Notes under the pieces: model-generated
Database searches by the model: none
What the model was told of the DNA's origin: nothing
What the model saw: only the letters and a program-made list of their open reading frames with translations
Part shown: piece by piece, positions 23,274 through 31,964 of the stretch
How the letters are laid out: every line of letters begins with the position of its first letter
Numbering within the stretch: position 1 is the stretch's first letter
Program-made: the position numbers and the translations under genes
Source of the DNA: Nonomuraea spiralis
Lineage (GTDB): Bacteria; Actinomycetota; Actinomycetes; Streptosporangiales; Streptosporangiaceae
NCBI RefSeq assembly: GCF_014648435.1
Contig: NZ_BMRC01000007.1
Location: 248,001 to 312,000 of the forward strand
Reading direction: 5' to 3'
Length of the DNA: 64,000 bases

Positions 23274-25481
23274 TTACCAGCGGGCCATGACGTCCTTGTC
23301 GCGGTCGTAGGCGGCGGCCCAGTAGCGGCCGGCGGCGGTCAGGCGGTGACCGGCGAAGCCGACCTCGCCGGTCGGCTGCTTCAGCGCCTCCGACGTCGCG
23401 GTGGCCCAGCCGTCGGCGCCCGCGGTCACGGTCACGTACCGGCCGGCGGAGAAGGTGAAGCGCCCGCGTACGGTGGCGGCCACCGGCTGCCCGCTCTCCC
23501 TGTCCACCACGCGCAGCCGTACGCGGGCCACGCCGTCGTCCACCGTCACCGCCATCGACTCCACGACCATGGGACGCAGCTCCGTCGTACCGGTCGTCAC
23601 GGTGACGGGCGCGGAGGGCGGGCCGCGGTGCCCGGCCACGTCCACCGGGACGATCCGGTAGTGGTAGGCGGTGGCGGGCAGCAGGCCGGCGTCGGTGTGG
23701 GTGAGGCCGCGCGCCTTCCCGGCCAGCGTGCCTGGGCCCGGGGTGAAGTCCGGCTCGGTCGAGCGGTGCACCTCGTAGTAGGCGACCTCGGTGTCGTCGC
23801 GCGCCCGCCCGTACGTCAGGTCCACCGTGGCGTGGTCGAACGCGACTGCCTGCGGCGGCGAGGCCACCCCGGTGGGCGGCCCGGAGTCGGCGGGCGGCTC
23901 CGGCCACCGGGCCGACGGGCCCCAGACCGTGGGCAGCTCCCGGTAGGAGTCGTAGTGGTGCAGCGCGATCCCGGCGAAGGCCGGGCTGCCCGCGAACGCC
24001 TGGGAGACCTTGGCCAGCTCGGCCTCCAGCGCGTCCCTGCCCTCCTCGCGGAAGGTGATGCTGGAGGGATCGCCGCTGGTCGCGATGTCCAGGGTCTCCA
24101 CGCCGACCACCACCGACAGCGGCTTGCCGATGCGCTCGGCGTAGGCGAGCTCGCCCGCCGCCTGCGCGATGATGCCGACGCCGCCGTCCGCCTGGTCGCG
24201 GTAGTCCATGATCGCGACGTAGTCGCTGAGGTCCTGGATGTGCTCGGCCATGGTGCGGGTCGTCCCGCCGTACGGGATGCCGGTGCAGCAGGCGGAGGTG
24301 TCCAGCCAGCGCGGCACGGCCGGGCCGAACAGCAGCGGCTGCCCGGAGGCGTCCCGGCGCGCGATCATCGCGCGCAGCGTGTCCAGCCACTGCACCTGCA
24401 CGTCGGGCTTGCCGCTGGTGAACCAGGGCAGGCTGTACGGCTCGATGTCGACGTTGATCCCGTCGAACCGCGCGCCCGGCTTCGAGGACAGGTTGTAGTC
24501 GAGCACCCGCTCCATCTCCCGTACGGCGCGCTCCCGGTAGCGCGACAGCGCGCCCAGGTACGGCGGCCGCGTCCCACCGGCCACGGTGGCGTGCACCTTC
24601 ATGCCCCGGCCGTGCGCCCAGGCCACCAGGTCGCGCAGCTCAGGACGGGCGTCCTCCAGCAGGTCGCGTCCGGCGTAGGTGTCCACGCCCAGGTAGAGGG
24701 TCGATCCGGCGGGCAGGACGGTCTCCAGCAGGCGGCGCGAGCCCGGGTTGAGCACCAGGTTGTAGGACGCCTTCTCCCAGATCCACATCGCCCGGTCCTG
24801 CCGGTGCGGCACGGGAGGCCGCTTCGCCGCCGCGCCGAGCGCCACGTACGTGGTGGACGACCTGGCCACGTGGCCGCGGGCGTCGACCGCCTCCGCCTCC
24901 AGGCTCGCCATGACGTCGCCGTACCGCGCCGGGTCCACCAGCGTGACGTAGCGGCCCCTCGCCCCGGCGGCGCGCTGCCAGGGGCCGCCGTTGACACGCA
25001 CCCGGACCGTACGCACGTCCGCACCGGTCACGTCCACCCTGACCGGCGTGGGACGGGTGAGCCGGACGCCGTCGGCGGGCTCGGCGATGGCCACTTGCGG
25101 CGCTCTGGCCCGCGGGTTGTCCACGCTCAGGGTCAGTGGCCGGGACCAGGCGCCGTAGCGGGTGTCGGCGGCGGTCGCCTTGGCGTAGACCTCGATCTCG
25201 CCGTCCAGCGCGCGGGTGTCGAGGTCGTAGGTCCAGGTCCCGCTGTCGTCGGCGTCGGGGTCGCTGACCGTGGCCCGCTCGACGCGCTCGCCGTCCACCA
25301 CGAGCGTCACGTCGTAGGCGCCGGTGAAGCGGCCGGTGAGCCGTACCAGGCCGGGGGCGGGCTCTGAGGAGTCGATCACCACCGACGGGGGGTCCGCCGC
25401 GTGGGCCGTGCCCGGCGTGGTGATGGTCAGCGGTAGGGCGAGCAGGAGTGCGCCCGGGATTCTCCACAGCCCTGCGGGCAT
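23274..25481 (-). CDS. Secreted GH18-like TIM-barrel protein with beta-sandwich domains
   Basis: 735 residues. Residues 1-28 are a signal peptide (cleavage near AHA). Two beta-sandwich modules (about 30-120 and 125-215) precede a TIM-barrel region (about 230-500) with FDGINVDIEPY at 339-349: acidic residues D340, D345 and E347 mimic the DxxDxDxE strand of GH18 chitinases, and YVAIMDYRD at 421-429 resembles another GH18 strand. An FN3-like module (about 520-615) and a C-terminal beta domain follow. GGAGG 7 nt before ATG 25481 fixes the start. It probably releases the oligosaccharide taken up by the downstream importer; family assignment is tentative. Confidence 0.7.
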   Translation of the reverse strand: MPAGLWRIPGALLLALPLTITTPGTAHAADPPSVVIDSSEPAPGLVRLTGRFTGAYDVTLVVDGERVERATVSDPDADDSGTWTYDLDTRALDGEIEVYAKATAADTRYGAWSRPLTLSVDNPRARAPQVAIAEPADGVRLTRPTPVRVDVTGADVRTVRVRVNGGPWQRAAGARGRYVTLVDPARYGDVMASLEAEAVDARGHVARSSTTYVALGAAAKRPPVPHRQDRAMWIWEKASYNLVLNPGSRRLLETVLPAGSTLYLGVDTYAGRDLLEDARPELRDLVAWAHGRGMKVHATVAGGTRPPYLGALSRYRERAVREMERVLDYNLSSKPGARFDGINVDIEPYSLPWFTSGKPDVQVQWLDTLRAMIARRDASGQPLLFGPAVPRWLDTSACCTGIPYGGTTRTMAEHIQDLSDYVAIMDYRDQADGGVGIIAQAAGELAYAERIGKPLSVVVGVETLDIATSGDPSSITFREEGRDALEAELAKVSQAFAGSPAFAGIALHHYDSYRELPTVWGPSARWPEPPADSGPPTGVASPPQAVAFDHATVDLTYGRARDDTEVAYYEVHRSTEPDFTPGPGTLAGKARGLTHTDAGLLPATAYHYRIVPVDVAGHRGPPSAPVTVTTGTTELRPMVVESMAVTVDDGVARVRLRVVDRESGQPVAATVRGRFTFSAGRYVTVTAGADGWATATSEALKQPTGEVGFAGHRLTAAGRYWAAAYDRDKDVMARW

Positions 25482-25501
25482 GAAGCCACCTCCATAGGAA
25501 T

Positions 25502-25601
25502 GCATTAATGCCGGAAATGGATAAGTCCGGGCATCAAATCCGTGAGATGGCGAAACCATAGCCTCGAATTCCGGCGACAAAAATGGCATGAATTCCAGCC
25601 A
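25502..25601. promoter_or_regulatory. Regulatory region of the secreted GH18-like gene
   Basis: TGGCATGAATTCCAGCCA (25584-25601) is an 18-bp palindrome with two mismatched pairs and shares GCATGAATTCC with both copies upstream of the enolase-superfamily gene at 12.4 kb. GCATTAATGC (25504-25513 region) and AATGCCGG are further palindromic or shared words. This implies common control of the two genes. Confidence 0.55.
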
Positions 25602-25712
25602 CTCTTGCGCGGGGGGTTCCCGGGGTGGAGAGGTGCGGGGGTGTTCGCGGGGTCCCTCTGGTGGGGGAGGGGGTTCCCGCGTGATGGGGAGTGGGGGTGG
25701 CCGGGCGGTCTC

Positions 25713-25718
25713 TAGCGT
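25713..25718 (+). promoter_or_regulatory. Leaderless -10 of the small membrane-protein gene
   Basis: TAGCGT is followed by 7 nt and ATG 25726, placing transcription start at the start codon. Confidence 0.55.
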
Positions 25719-25725
25719 CGCAAGC

Positions 25726-26172
25726 ATGGTTGACATTCATCGTCCGCGACGCTGGCCGGCGTACGCGCTGGCGGCGCTGATGCTCGGGTACGCCGCCGGA
25801 AAGGCGGACTTCGCCGCGCAGGGCAGGCTCGGCTTCCCCGGCGGGCCGCCCGTGCCGGCGGCCGAGGCCGCGGGCTACTTCCTGGACCCGTCCCTCGCGC
25901 AGTGGTTCGCGGCGGGCTCGGGAGTATTGGGCGCGTGCGTCGCCCTGGCCACGGTCACCGCGGCGGGCCGCCGCCTCCCGAGGGGCCCGTTGCTCGCCGT
26001 GCTGGCCGTGATGCTGCTGGCCGTCGGCGGGGGCGCGGCCATCATGATCCTGGACGGCTTCGTCGGCATCGGCATCGGCTGGCGCTGGTACCACGGGGTC
26101 GCCGGGATCGTCGTGATCGTACTGGGCCTGGAGACGGCCCGCTCCTACCTGTCGTCGCCCCGCCGCCCGTAG
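25726..26172 (+). CDS. Four-helix membrane protein of unknown family
   Basis: 148 residues with about four hydrophobic segments (near 11-29, 57-78, 86-108 and 116-136) and a short basic tail. The family is not recognised. ATG 25726 is preferred over upstream in-frame starts because a TAGCGT -10 lies 7 nt before it. It is convergent with the FAD oxidoreductase gene, 23 bp apart. Confidence 0.65.
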   Translation: MVDIHRPRRWPAYALAALMLGYAAGKADFAAQGRLGFPGGPPVPAAEAAGYFLDPSLAQWFAAGSGVLGACVALATVTAAGRRLPRGPLLAVLAVMLLAVGGGAAIMILDGFVGIGIGWRWYHGVAGIVVIVLGLETARSYLSSPRRP

Positions 26173-26195
26173 CCGCCCGCCGCCCCCGGCGGGGG

Positions 26196-27503
26196 TCAGG
26201 CGAGGACGGGGAAGTTGCTGCGGAAGGTGTCGCGGGGGTCGCGGGTGCGCTTGATCTCCTGGAGCCGGGCCAGGTCGGCCGGGGAGAAGGCGGCGGCCGC
26301 GCGTTCGCCGGGCGCCAGGAACGTGAACGGCTTGCGCCCCGACGTGTACGGCACCAGCGCCCCCGTCAGCCGTTCCATACGCTCGCGTACGGCCGCGCCG
26401 CCGTCCTGGCCGGGGATGCCGAACAGGTACAACGCGTACGGCTCGTCCAGGTGCCCGGCCGGGGTGCCGGACGGGCGGGCCAGCGCGCCGCCCAGGTGCC
26501 GGAGCTGGACGCTGAGCAGCGGGTCGATGGGCTCGTCCAGCAGCGCCGCCGCGACCTCGTCGGTCAGTCCGGTCAGCAGCTCGGCGCGGGACACGCCGGG
26601 CCCGGGGTCGGTGGGCTCGGCGGTGATGCCGCCCAGTTCGGCGACCGGGAGCACGGCGCGGGAGTCCGACAGCCGCCCCGCGACCTTCTCCAGCGGGCGC
26701 ATCAGCGTCTCGGCGTCGCCGCCCGCGCCGAGGAACGTGGCGTCCACGGCGACCAGGGGAGCCGCGCCGGGGAACTGCAGGAGGTCGTACCAGAGGGTCA
26801 GCTCCTCGGGCGCGGTGGCGGTGACCTCGCGGTAGGCGTCCAGGACGGCCGGGGCCATCGCGGCGGGCCACAGCAGGCGGCCGCCGTACAGGGTGGGGGC
26901 GGGGTGCAGGTCGAACTCGATCGCGGTCACGACGGCGAAGTCGCCGCCGCCGCCGCGCAGCGCCCAGAACAGGTCGGGGTCGCTGTCCGCGGTCACCCGG
27001 ACGAGCTCGCCCGCGGCGTCCACGGCCTCGAACGCGCGCACGCTCCGCGAGGCGAAGCCGTGCCTGCGGCCGAACCAGCTCAGGCCGCCGCCCAGGGTGT
27101 AGCCGGTGACGGTGACCGCGGGGCTGCTGCCGGCCAGGCCGGTCAGCCCGTACGGGCTCGCCGCCTCCAGCACGCGCCCCCACTTGACGCCCGCACCGGC
27201 TCTGGCGACCCGCTCGACCGGGTCCACCCGCAGGTCGTCCAGGCGGCCGGTGCGCAGCAGGACCACGCCGTCGTTGTCGCCGGTGGCCCCGTGGCCGCTC
27301 GGCTGGGCGGCGACGGTCAGCCCGGCCAGGCGGGCGTGCCGGACCAGGGCGGCCACGTCCTCGGCGTCGGCGGCCTCGACCACGGCCCGTACGGGCTGCT
27401 CGACCGCCAGGTTCCAGGGCCGCCTGGCCTGCTCGAAACCCTCGTCGCCGGCCGTGAGCACCGTGCCGCGGAGCACGCCGCGCAGTTCGTCCCCGATGTT
27501 CAT
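26196..27503 (-). CDS. FAD-linked oxidoreductase (berberine-bridge-enzyme family)
   Basis: 435 residues. The FAD-binding-4 domain shows AAQPSGHGAT with H71, the expected site of covalent flavin attachment, and GYTLGGGLSWFGRRHG. The C-terminal BBE motif is RDTFRSNFPV. Such enzymes oxidise alcohols, sugars or secondary metabolites. The start is ATG 27503 behind GAAAGG. It is divergent from a SARP-family activator with 105 bp between starts, so it is a likely target of that regulator. Confidence 0.9.
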   Translation of the reverse strand: MNIGDELRGVLRGTVLTAGDEGFEQARRPWNLAVEQPVRAVVEAADAEDVAALVRHARLAGLTVAAQPSGHGATGDNDGVVLLRTGRLDDLRVDPVERVARAGAGVKWGRVLEAASPYGLTGLAGSSPAVTVTGYTLGGGLSWFGRRHGFASRSVRAFEAVDAAGELVRVTADSDPDLFWALRGGGGDFAVVTAIEFDLHPAPTLYGGRLLWPAAMAPAVLDAYREVTATAPEELTLWYDLLQFPGAAPLVAVDATFLGAGGDAETLMRPLEKVAGRLSDSRAVLPVAELGGITAEPTDPGPGVSRAELLTGLTDEVAAALLDEPIDPLLSVQLRHLGGALARPSGTPAGHLDEPYALYLFGIPGQDGGAAVRERMERLTGALVPYTSGRKPFTFLAPGERAAAAFSPADLARLQEIKRTRDPRDTFRSNFPVLA

Positions 27504-27554
27504 GTTCTTGCCTTTCGTCACTGTTTCCTCGTCGATGGCTCTACTGTGCAGGGG

Positions 27555-27598
27555 GCGAGCTGGGGCCGAGCTGGGATCGAGTTGAGGTGCCGTAGGGT
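27555..27598 (+). promoter_or_regulatory. SARP-type heptamer repeats and -10 element
   Basis: Three heptamers GCGAGCT (27555-27561), CCGAGCT (27566-27572) and TCGAGTT (27577-27583) repeat every 11 bp with 4-bp spacers. TAGGGT (27593-27598) follows after 9 bp, and ATG 27609 comes 10 nt later. SARP activators (AfsR/DnrI group) bind just such 11-bp-period heptamers placed about 8 bp before the -10, so this is probably the protein's own target site. Confidence 0.7.
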
Positions 27599-27608
27599 GG
27601 GGACGGAC

Positions 27609-30600
27609 ATGACGGGGTTGGAGTTTCGGCTGTTCGGGCCGCTTGAAGTCACCGGCGGCGGGCAAGGCGCGCTGGATCTCGGCACGCGCAAGCAGCGCGC
27701 CCTGGTCGCGATGCTGGCCCTGGAGCCCGGCCGGGTGGTCTCACTCGACCGGCTGATCGACGAGCTGTGGGCCGGGGAGCCGCCCGCCGGGGCCACCCGC
27801 ACCCTTCAGGCGTACATCGCCCACCTGCGCCGCGTCCTGGAGCCCGACCGGCCGCCGCGCACGCCCCCGCACGTCCTGCTGACCCGCGAGCCCGGCTACC
27901 TGCTCGCCGTCGCGCCGGGACAGATCGACCTGTGGCGCTTCGCCGCCTGGGCCGGCGAGGGCCGCGCGGCGCTGGCGGGCGGCTCACCCGGCAAGGCCGT
28001 CGAGCTGCTCGACCGGGCACTCGGGTTGTGGCGCGGCGACCCGCTGGGGGAGTTCGCCGGGCAGGAGTTCGCTCAGCCCGTGGCCGCCCGGCTCGCCGAG
28101 ACGCGCGTCACGGCGCTTGAGGACCGCTTCGACGCCCGGCTGGCGCTGGGCGAGGACGCGCCCCTGGTCCCCGGGCTGGAGGCGCTGGTCGAGGCCGAGC
28201 CGTACCGGGAGCGTGCCTGGTCGCTGCTCGTACGCGCGCTCTACCGGGCCGGACGGCAGGCCGAGGCGCTGGCCGCGCTGCGCCGCGTACGGGAGCGGTT
28301 GTCGGCCGATCTCGGGCTCAGTCCCGGCCCCGACCTGCGGGAGCTGGAACGGGCTGTGTTCGAGCAGGCGCCCGAGTTGCGGCCGTCCGTGCCCGAACCG
28401 GTGGCGGCTCTCGTACCGGCCGCGCCCGAGCCGGAGCAGGATGGTCTCATCGCGCGTTCGGCCGAACTGGAGCTCGTGGCGCGGCGGCTGGGCGGCGTGC
28501 GGCGCGGCGAGGGCGGAGCCGTGCTGGTCACGGGGGAGGCGGGCATCGGCAAGACCCGGTTCGTCCGGGCCGCCGCCGACCTGGCCGCGGCGCGCGGCTT
28601 CCGGGTCGCGTGGGGACGCTGCGCCGACCGTACCGCCCCGGCCTTCTGGCCCTGGACGCAGATCCTGCGCGAGGCCGGCGACACCTCCGGACTGCTGTCC
28701 GGCCGGTCGCCCGCCCCCGAGCAGGACCTGTTCGGCCTGTACGAGCGGGTCCTCGACGTCCTGACCGGCCCCGACACGCCCCTGGCCGTCGTCCTGGAGG
28801 ACCTCCACTGGGCCGACGTGTCCTCGTTGCGACTGCTGGAGTTCGTCGCCGAGTCCGCCCTCCGCCGCCGGCTGCTCGTGCTGGTCACCTGCCGTCCCGA
28901 GCCCGGCGACCATCCCCGCGAGCTGCGCGAGACGCTGGCCGGCCTGGCGCGTTCGGGTGAGCGGCTGGAGCTGCCGCCGTTCACGCCGGGTGACGTGGCG
29001 TCCTTCCTGCGGGCCAAGCGGGTCGCCGACGCGCCCGGCCTGGTCGAGGCGCTGCTCGACCGCACCGGCGGCAACCCGTTCTACCTGGGCGAGGTCCTGC
29101 GCCTGCCCGGCGGCGAGCGTACGGTCCCGAGCGGCGTGCGGGACGTGATCGAGCGCCGCGTCGCCCGCCTGCCCGAGGAGACCCGCGACCTGCTCGCCGC
29201 CGCCGCGGTCGCCGGTCGTGACGTCTCCGCCGCCGTGCTGGAGAGCGTCACGGGCAGCACCGCCGAGCAGGTGATGGCCGCTCTCGAACCGGCCGTCGCG
29301 ACCGGACTGCTGGTCGAGCCGCGTTCCGGGGCCGACTACCGCTTCTCCCACGCCCTCGTCCAGGAGGCCCTGTACGCCGGGCTCAGCCGCCTCGACCGCG
29401 CGCGCCTGCACCTGCGTACGGGAGAGGCGCTCGAGCCCGTCCTGCCCGAGTCGCAGTCGGCCACGCTGGCCCACCACTTCTCCCAGGCCGGTCGCCTGGC
29501 CGACGCGGACAGGACCGTGCGGCACGCCTCCCGCGCCGCCCGCCACGCCGCCGCCCAGCTCGCCCACACCGAGGCGGCCGGCCTCTGGACGCTGGCCCTG
29601 TCCGCGCTCGCCCCCGGCCGCGACGCCGAACGCGCCCGCCTGCTCACCGAGCTCGGCCACGACCACCGCGCCGCCGGACACCCCGAGGACGCGCGCCACG
29701 ACTGGGAGGAGGCGATCCGCCTGGCCAGGGCGGCCGGCGACCGGGACGCGCTCGTCCCCGCGATCACCGCCGCCGGCGGCCCGGCCCTGTGGAACTGGCG
29801 CCCGTACGGCGTCGTGGACGCCGACCTGGTCACCGTCATCGAAGACCTGCTGGCCGGCCCGCTCCCGGACGCCGACCGCGCCGGCCTGCTCGGCACCCTC
29901 GCCCTGGAGCTGCACTACGGCCCGCGCGGCGCCGAGGGCGAACGCCACGCCGCCGAGGCCGTCGCCCTGGCCAGGAAGACCGGCGACACGCCGCTCCTGG
30001 CCCGCACGATGAACAACTACCTGCTCGCCGCGTTCCGCCCCGGCCGCAACGCCGAGCGGCGCGCCATGGCCGAGGAGCTGGCCGCCCTGCCCGGCCTGCC
30101 GGTCAGCGGCGAGGTGATGGCGCGGGTCTTCCTCATGTCCTGCCTGCTGCGCGACGGCGACCTGCCCGCCTGGGACCGCGAGCTGGCCCGCTGCGAGGCG
30201 CTGCTGGCCGCGACGCCGCGCCCGGAGCTGGAGTCGATGGTCCGCATCGCCCAGACCGCCCGCAGCACTCTCGACGGCCGGTGGGAGGAGGCCGAGCGCC
30301 TGCTCGCCGAGCACGGCGACATGCGGTTCGGCCCGACGGTGTGGGGCGGCACGTTCCGGCGGCTGGTGACCACGTTCACCTGCCGGCGCGGGCAGGGGCG
30401 GGTGGCCGAGACCGTGGAGGAGCTGGTGGCCACCGCCGGTGAGCCGCACCTCGTGCCCCTGCGGCCGGTCGCCGTACTGGCCGCCGCCGAGGCGGGCCGC
30501 CCGGAACTGGCCCGCGACCTGATCGCGCGCTGGGGGACCGACGTCCCCGACGACTGGGTCGCCGACTTCCTCGTGCCGGTCTGGGGGCTGGTCGCCGCCC

Positions 30601-30785
30601 GGCTCGGCGTGCCCGACCCGCGCGCGCTCTACGAGCGCCTGCTCCCGTACGCCGATCAGTTCGTGGTGGCCGGAATGGGCACCGCCTGCTGGGGCTCCAC
30701 CCACCTCGTACTGGCCCGGCTGGCCCGCCGCCTCGGCGACGAGGACGCCGCCCGCGCCCACACCCTGGCCGCCGGCCGCGCGTAG
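27609..30785 (+). CDS. AfsR/SARP-family transcriptional activator with ATPase and TPR-like regions
   Basis: 1058 residues. An OmpR-type winged helix (about 5-97) and bacterial transcriptional activation domain (about 104-250) make the SARP core. A linker rich in Pro follows, then an AAA/STAND ATPase with Walker A GEAGIGKT at 309-316 and Walker B LAVVLEDLHWAD near 397-408, and a helical TPR-like C-terminal half. Large SARPs of this type integrate signals to switch on secondary metabolism. A heptamer box immediately upstream suggests autoregulation. No biosynthetic cluster is visible nearby apart from the divergent FAD oxidoreductase. Confidence 0.93.
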   Translation: MTGLEFRLFGPLEVTGGGQGALDLGTRKQRALVAMLALEPGRVVSLDRLIDELWAGEPPAGATRTLQAYIAHLRRVLEPDRPPRTPPHVLLTREPGYLLAVAPGQIDLWRFAAWAGEGRAALAGGSPGKAVELLDRALGLWRGDPLGEFAGQEFAQPVAARLAETRVTALEDRFDARLALGEDAPLVPGLEALVEAEPYRERAWSLLVRALYRAGRQAEALAALRRVRERLSADLGLSPGPDLRELERAVFEQAPELRPSVPEPVAALVPAAPEPEQDGLIARSAELELVARRLGGVRRGEGGAVLVTGEAGIGKTRFVRAAADLAAARGFRVAWGRCADRTAPAFWPWTQILREAGDTSGLLSGRSPAPEQDLFGLYERVLDVLTGPDTPLAVVLEDLHWADVSSLRLLEFVAESALRRRLLVLVTCRPEPGDHPRELRETLAGLARSGERLELPPFTPGDVASFLRAKRVADAPGLVEALLDRTGGNPFYLGEVLRLPGGERTVPSGVRDVIERRVARLPEETRDLLAAAAVAGRDVSAAVLESVTGSTAEQVMAALEPAVATGLLVEPRSGADYRFSHALVQEALYAGLSRLDRARLHLRTGEALEPVLPESQSATLAHHFSQAGRLADADRTVRHASRAARHAAAQLAHTEAAGLWTLALSALAPGRDAERARLLTELGHDHRAAGHPEDARHDWEEAIRLARAAGDRDALVPAITAAGGPALWNWRPYGVVDADLVTVIEDLLAGPLPDADRAGLLGTLALELHYGPRGAEGERHAAEAVALARKTGDTPLLARTMNNYLLAAFRPGRNAERRAMAEELAALPGLPVSGEVMARVFLMSCLLRDGDLPAWDRELARCEALLAATPRPELESMVRIAQTARSTLDGRWEEAERLLAEHGDMRFGPTVWGGTFRRLVTTFTCRRGQGRVAETVEELVATAGEPHLVPLRPVAVLAAAEAGRPELARDLIARWGTDVPDDWVADFLVPVWGLVAARLGVPDPRALYERLLPYADQFVVAGMGTACWGSTHLVLARLARRLGDEDAARAHTLAAGRA

Positions 30786-30809
30786 GTCCCGGTCGTGACG
30801 TCCGGACGC

Positions 30810-31839
30810 TCACTTGCCGGTGGTCAGGACCATGCGGAAGCGGGCCTGGACGGAGGAGGTCCCGCTGGTACGCCCCGGCGGCCTCCTCCAGCGGGACCTC
30901 CTCCGTCCACGCCCGCACGCCGCTCCGGGCGGCGAACCGCATGGTGTCCTGGGTGTCCACGGCGATGCCGGAGGCGTGCCCGTACACCCGCCGGGCGCCG
31001 CTCACGAGCTGGAGGGGCGCGACGTTCAGCGGTTCGGTGTCGATGCCGACGGTGATCAGCTCGCCGCGCCTGCCCAGCCCGTCGATCGTGGCCGACATCG
31101 CCGCGGAGCTGGTCACCGTGGCCAGCACCACCTTGGCCCCGCCCAGCTCCAGCAGCTCGCCGGCCACCTGCCCGGCGGCGCCGTCGATGTAGTGGGAGGC
31201 GCCGAGCTCGCGCGCCAGCGGTTCCTTCTCGGGGCCGCGGGCGATCGCGACCGTCTCGAAGCCCATCTTCGCGGCGAACTGCACGCCGAGGTGCCCGAGG
31301 CCGCCCAGGCCGAGGATCGCGACGGTGTCGCCCGGCCGCGCCGAGCTGCGCCGCAGCGCGTTGTACACGGTCACGCCCGCGCAGGCCAGCGGGGCCGCCT
31401 GCACCGCCGTCAGCTCGTCGGGGATCGCGGCCAGGGCCACGGCCGGCACCACGACGAAGTCGGCGAACCCGCCCGGATAGGCGGCGCCCGGCACCTGGAG
31501 CTCGGGGCACAACACGCCGTCGCCCTCGCGGCAGGCGTCGCAGTGGCCGCAGCTGCCGCCGTACCAGCCGACGGCCACCCGGTCGCCGACGGACCAGCCG
31601 GCGACGCCGTCGCCGATCGCGTCGACGCGCCCCGCGATCTCGTGGCCGGGTGTGACGGGGAAGGTGGTGTCCCGGATCGCGCCGCTGATGATCAGCGCGT
31701 CGGAGTGGCACACCCCGCACGCCTCGACGGTGACCCGTACCTCGCCGGGGCCCGGGTCGCGGGTGTCCACCCACACCGGGGACAGGTCGCCGCCGGGCTC
31801 GGCGACCTGGATGGAACGTTCCAGGGCGGAGGACGGCAT
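30810..31839 (-). pseudogene. Zinc alcohol dehydrogenase with 3'-end frameshift
   Basis: Most of a medium-chain zinc alcohol dehydrogenase is intact: catalytic zinc residues C44 and H66, structural zinc cysteines C97, C100, C103 and C111, and NAD motif LGLGGLGHLG. After GAYQR the frame is lost: the normal ending ARFRMVLTTGK is encoded at the 3' end in the neighbouring frame, ending at a TGA at 30810-30812. The span is 3n+1, so one base is extra. The shift lies in the second arm of a perfect 22-bp inverted repeat (30847-30909). Without correction translation runs on to 30376, inside the antisense of the SARP gene. It could be a sequencing error at a hairpin; otherwise the enzyme has a foreign tail. 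Confidence 0.85.
30847..30909. repeat. Perfect 22-bp inverted repeat at the frameshift site
   Basis: Bases 30847-30868 are the exact reverse complement of 30888-30909, with a 19-nt loop. One arm encodes the conserved WTEEVPLE of the dehydrogenase; the other has replaced the expected coding sequence after the QR codons and adds one base. Confidence 0.9.
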
Positions 31840-31926
31840 GGCGTCTCCTTCGTACGGGAAGCGGCGGCCTCACCGGAGACCCTCACAAGGCCACCTTTTC
31901 CACTTCCGCCCCGTTTACCCCACGTA

Positions 31927-31957
31927 CTTTCCCAATATCTGTTGGGAAAGCTAGGAT
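31927..31957 (+). promoter_or_regulatory. ArsR-type operator and leaderless promoter
   Basis: CTTTCCCAA (31927-31935) and TTGGGAAAG (31942-31950) form a perfect 9-bp-arm palindrome with a 6-bp centre. TAGGAT (31952-31957) is immediately downstream and 7 nt before ATG 31965. The palindrome covers the -35/-10 spacer, a repressor position, and also lies upstream of the divergent dehydrogenase. Confidence 0.7.
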
Positions 31958-31964
31958 CACCGGC

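Noticed and set aside
27984..30761. 925-codon minus-strand open frame opposite the SARP gene
   Set aside because: Typical high-GC antisense shadow, with repetitive Gly/Gln/Arg composition and no domain.
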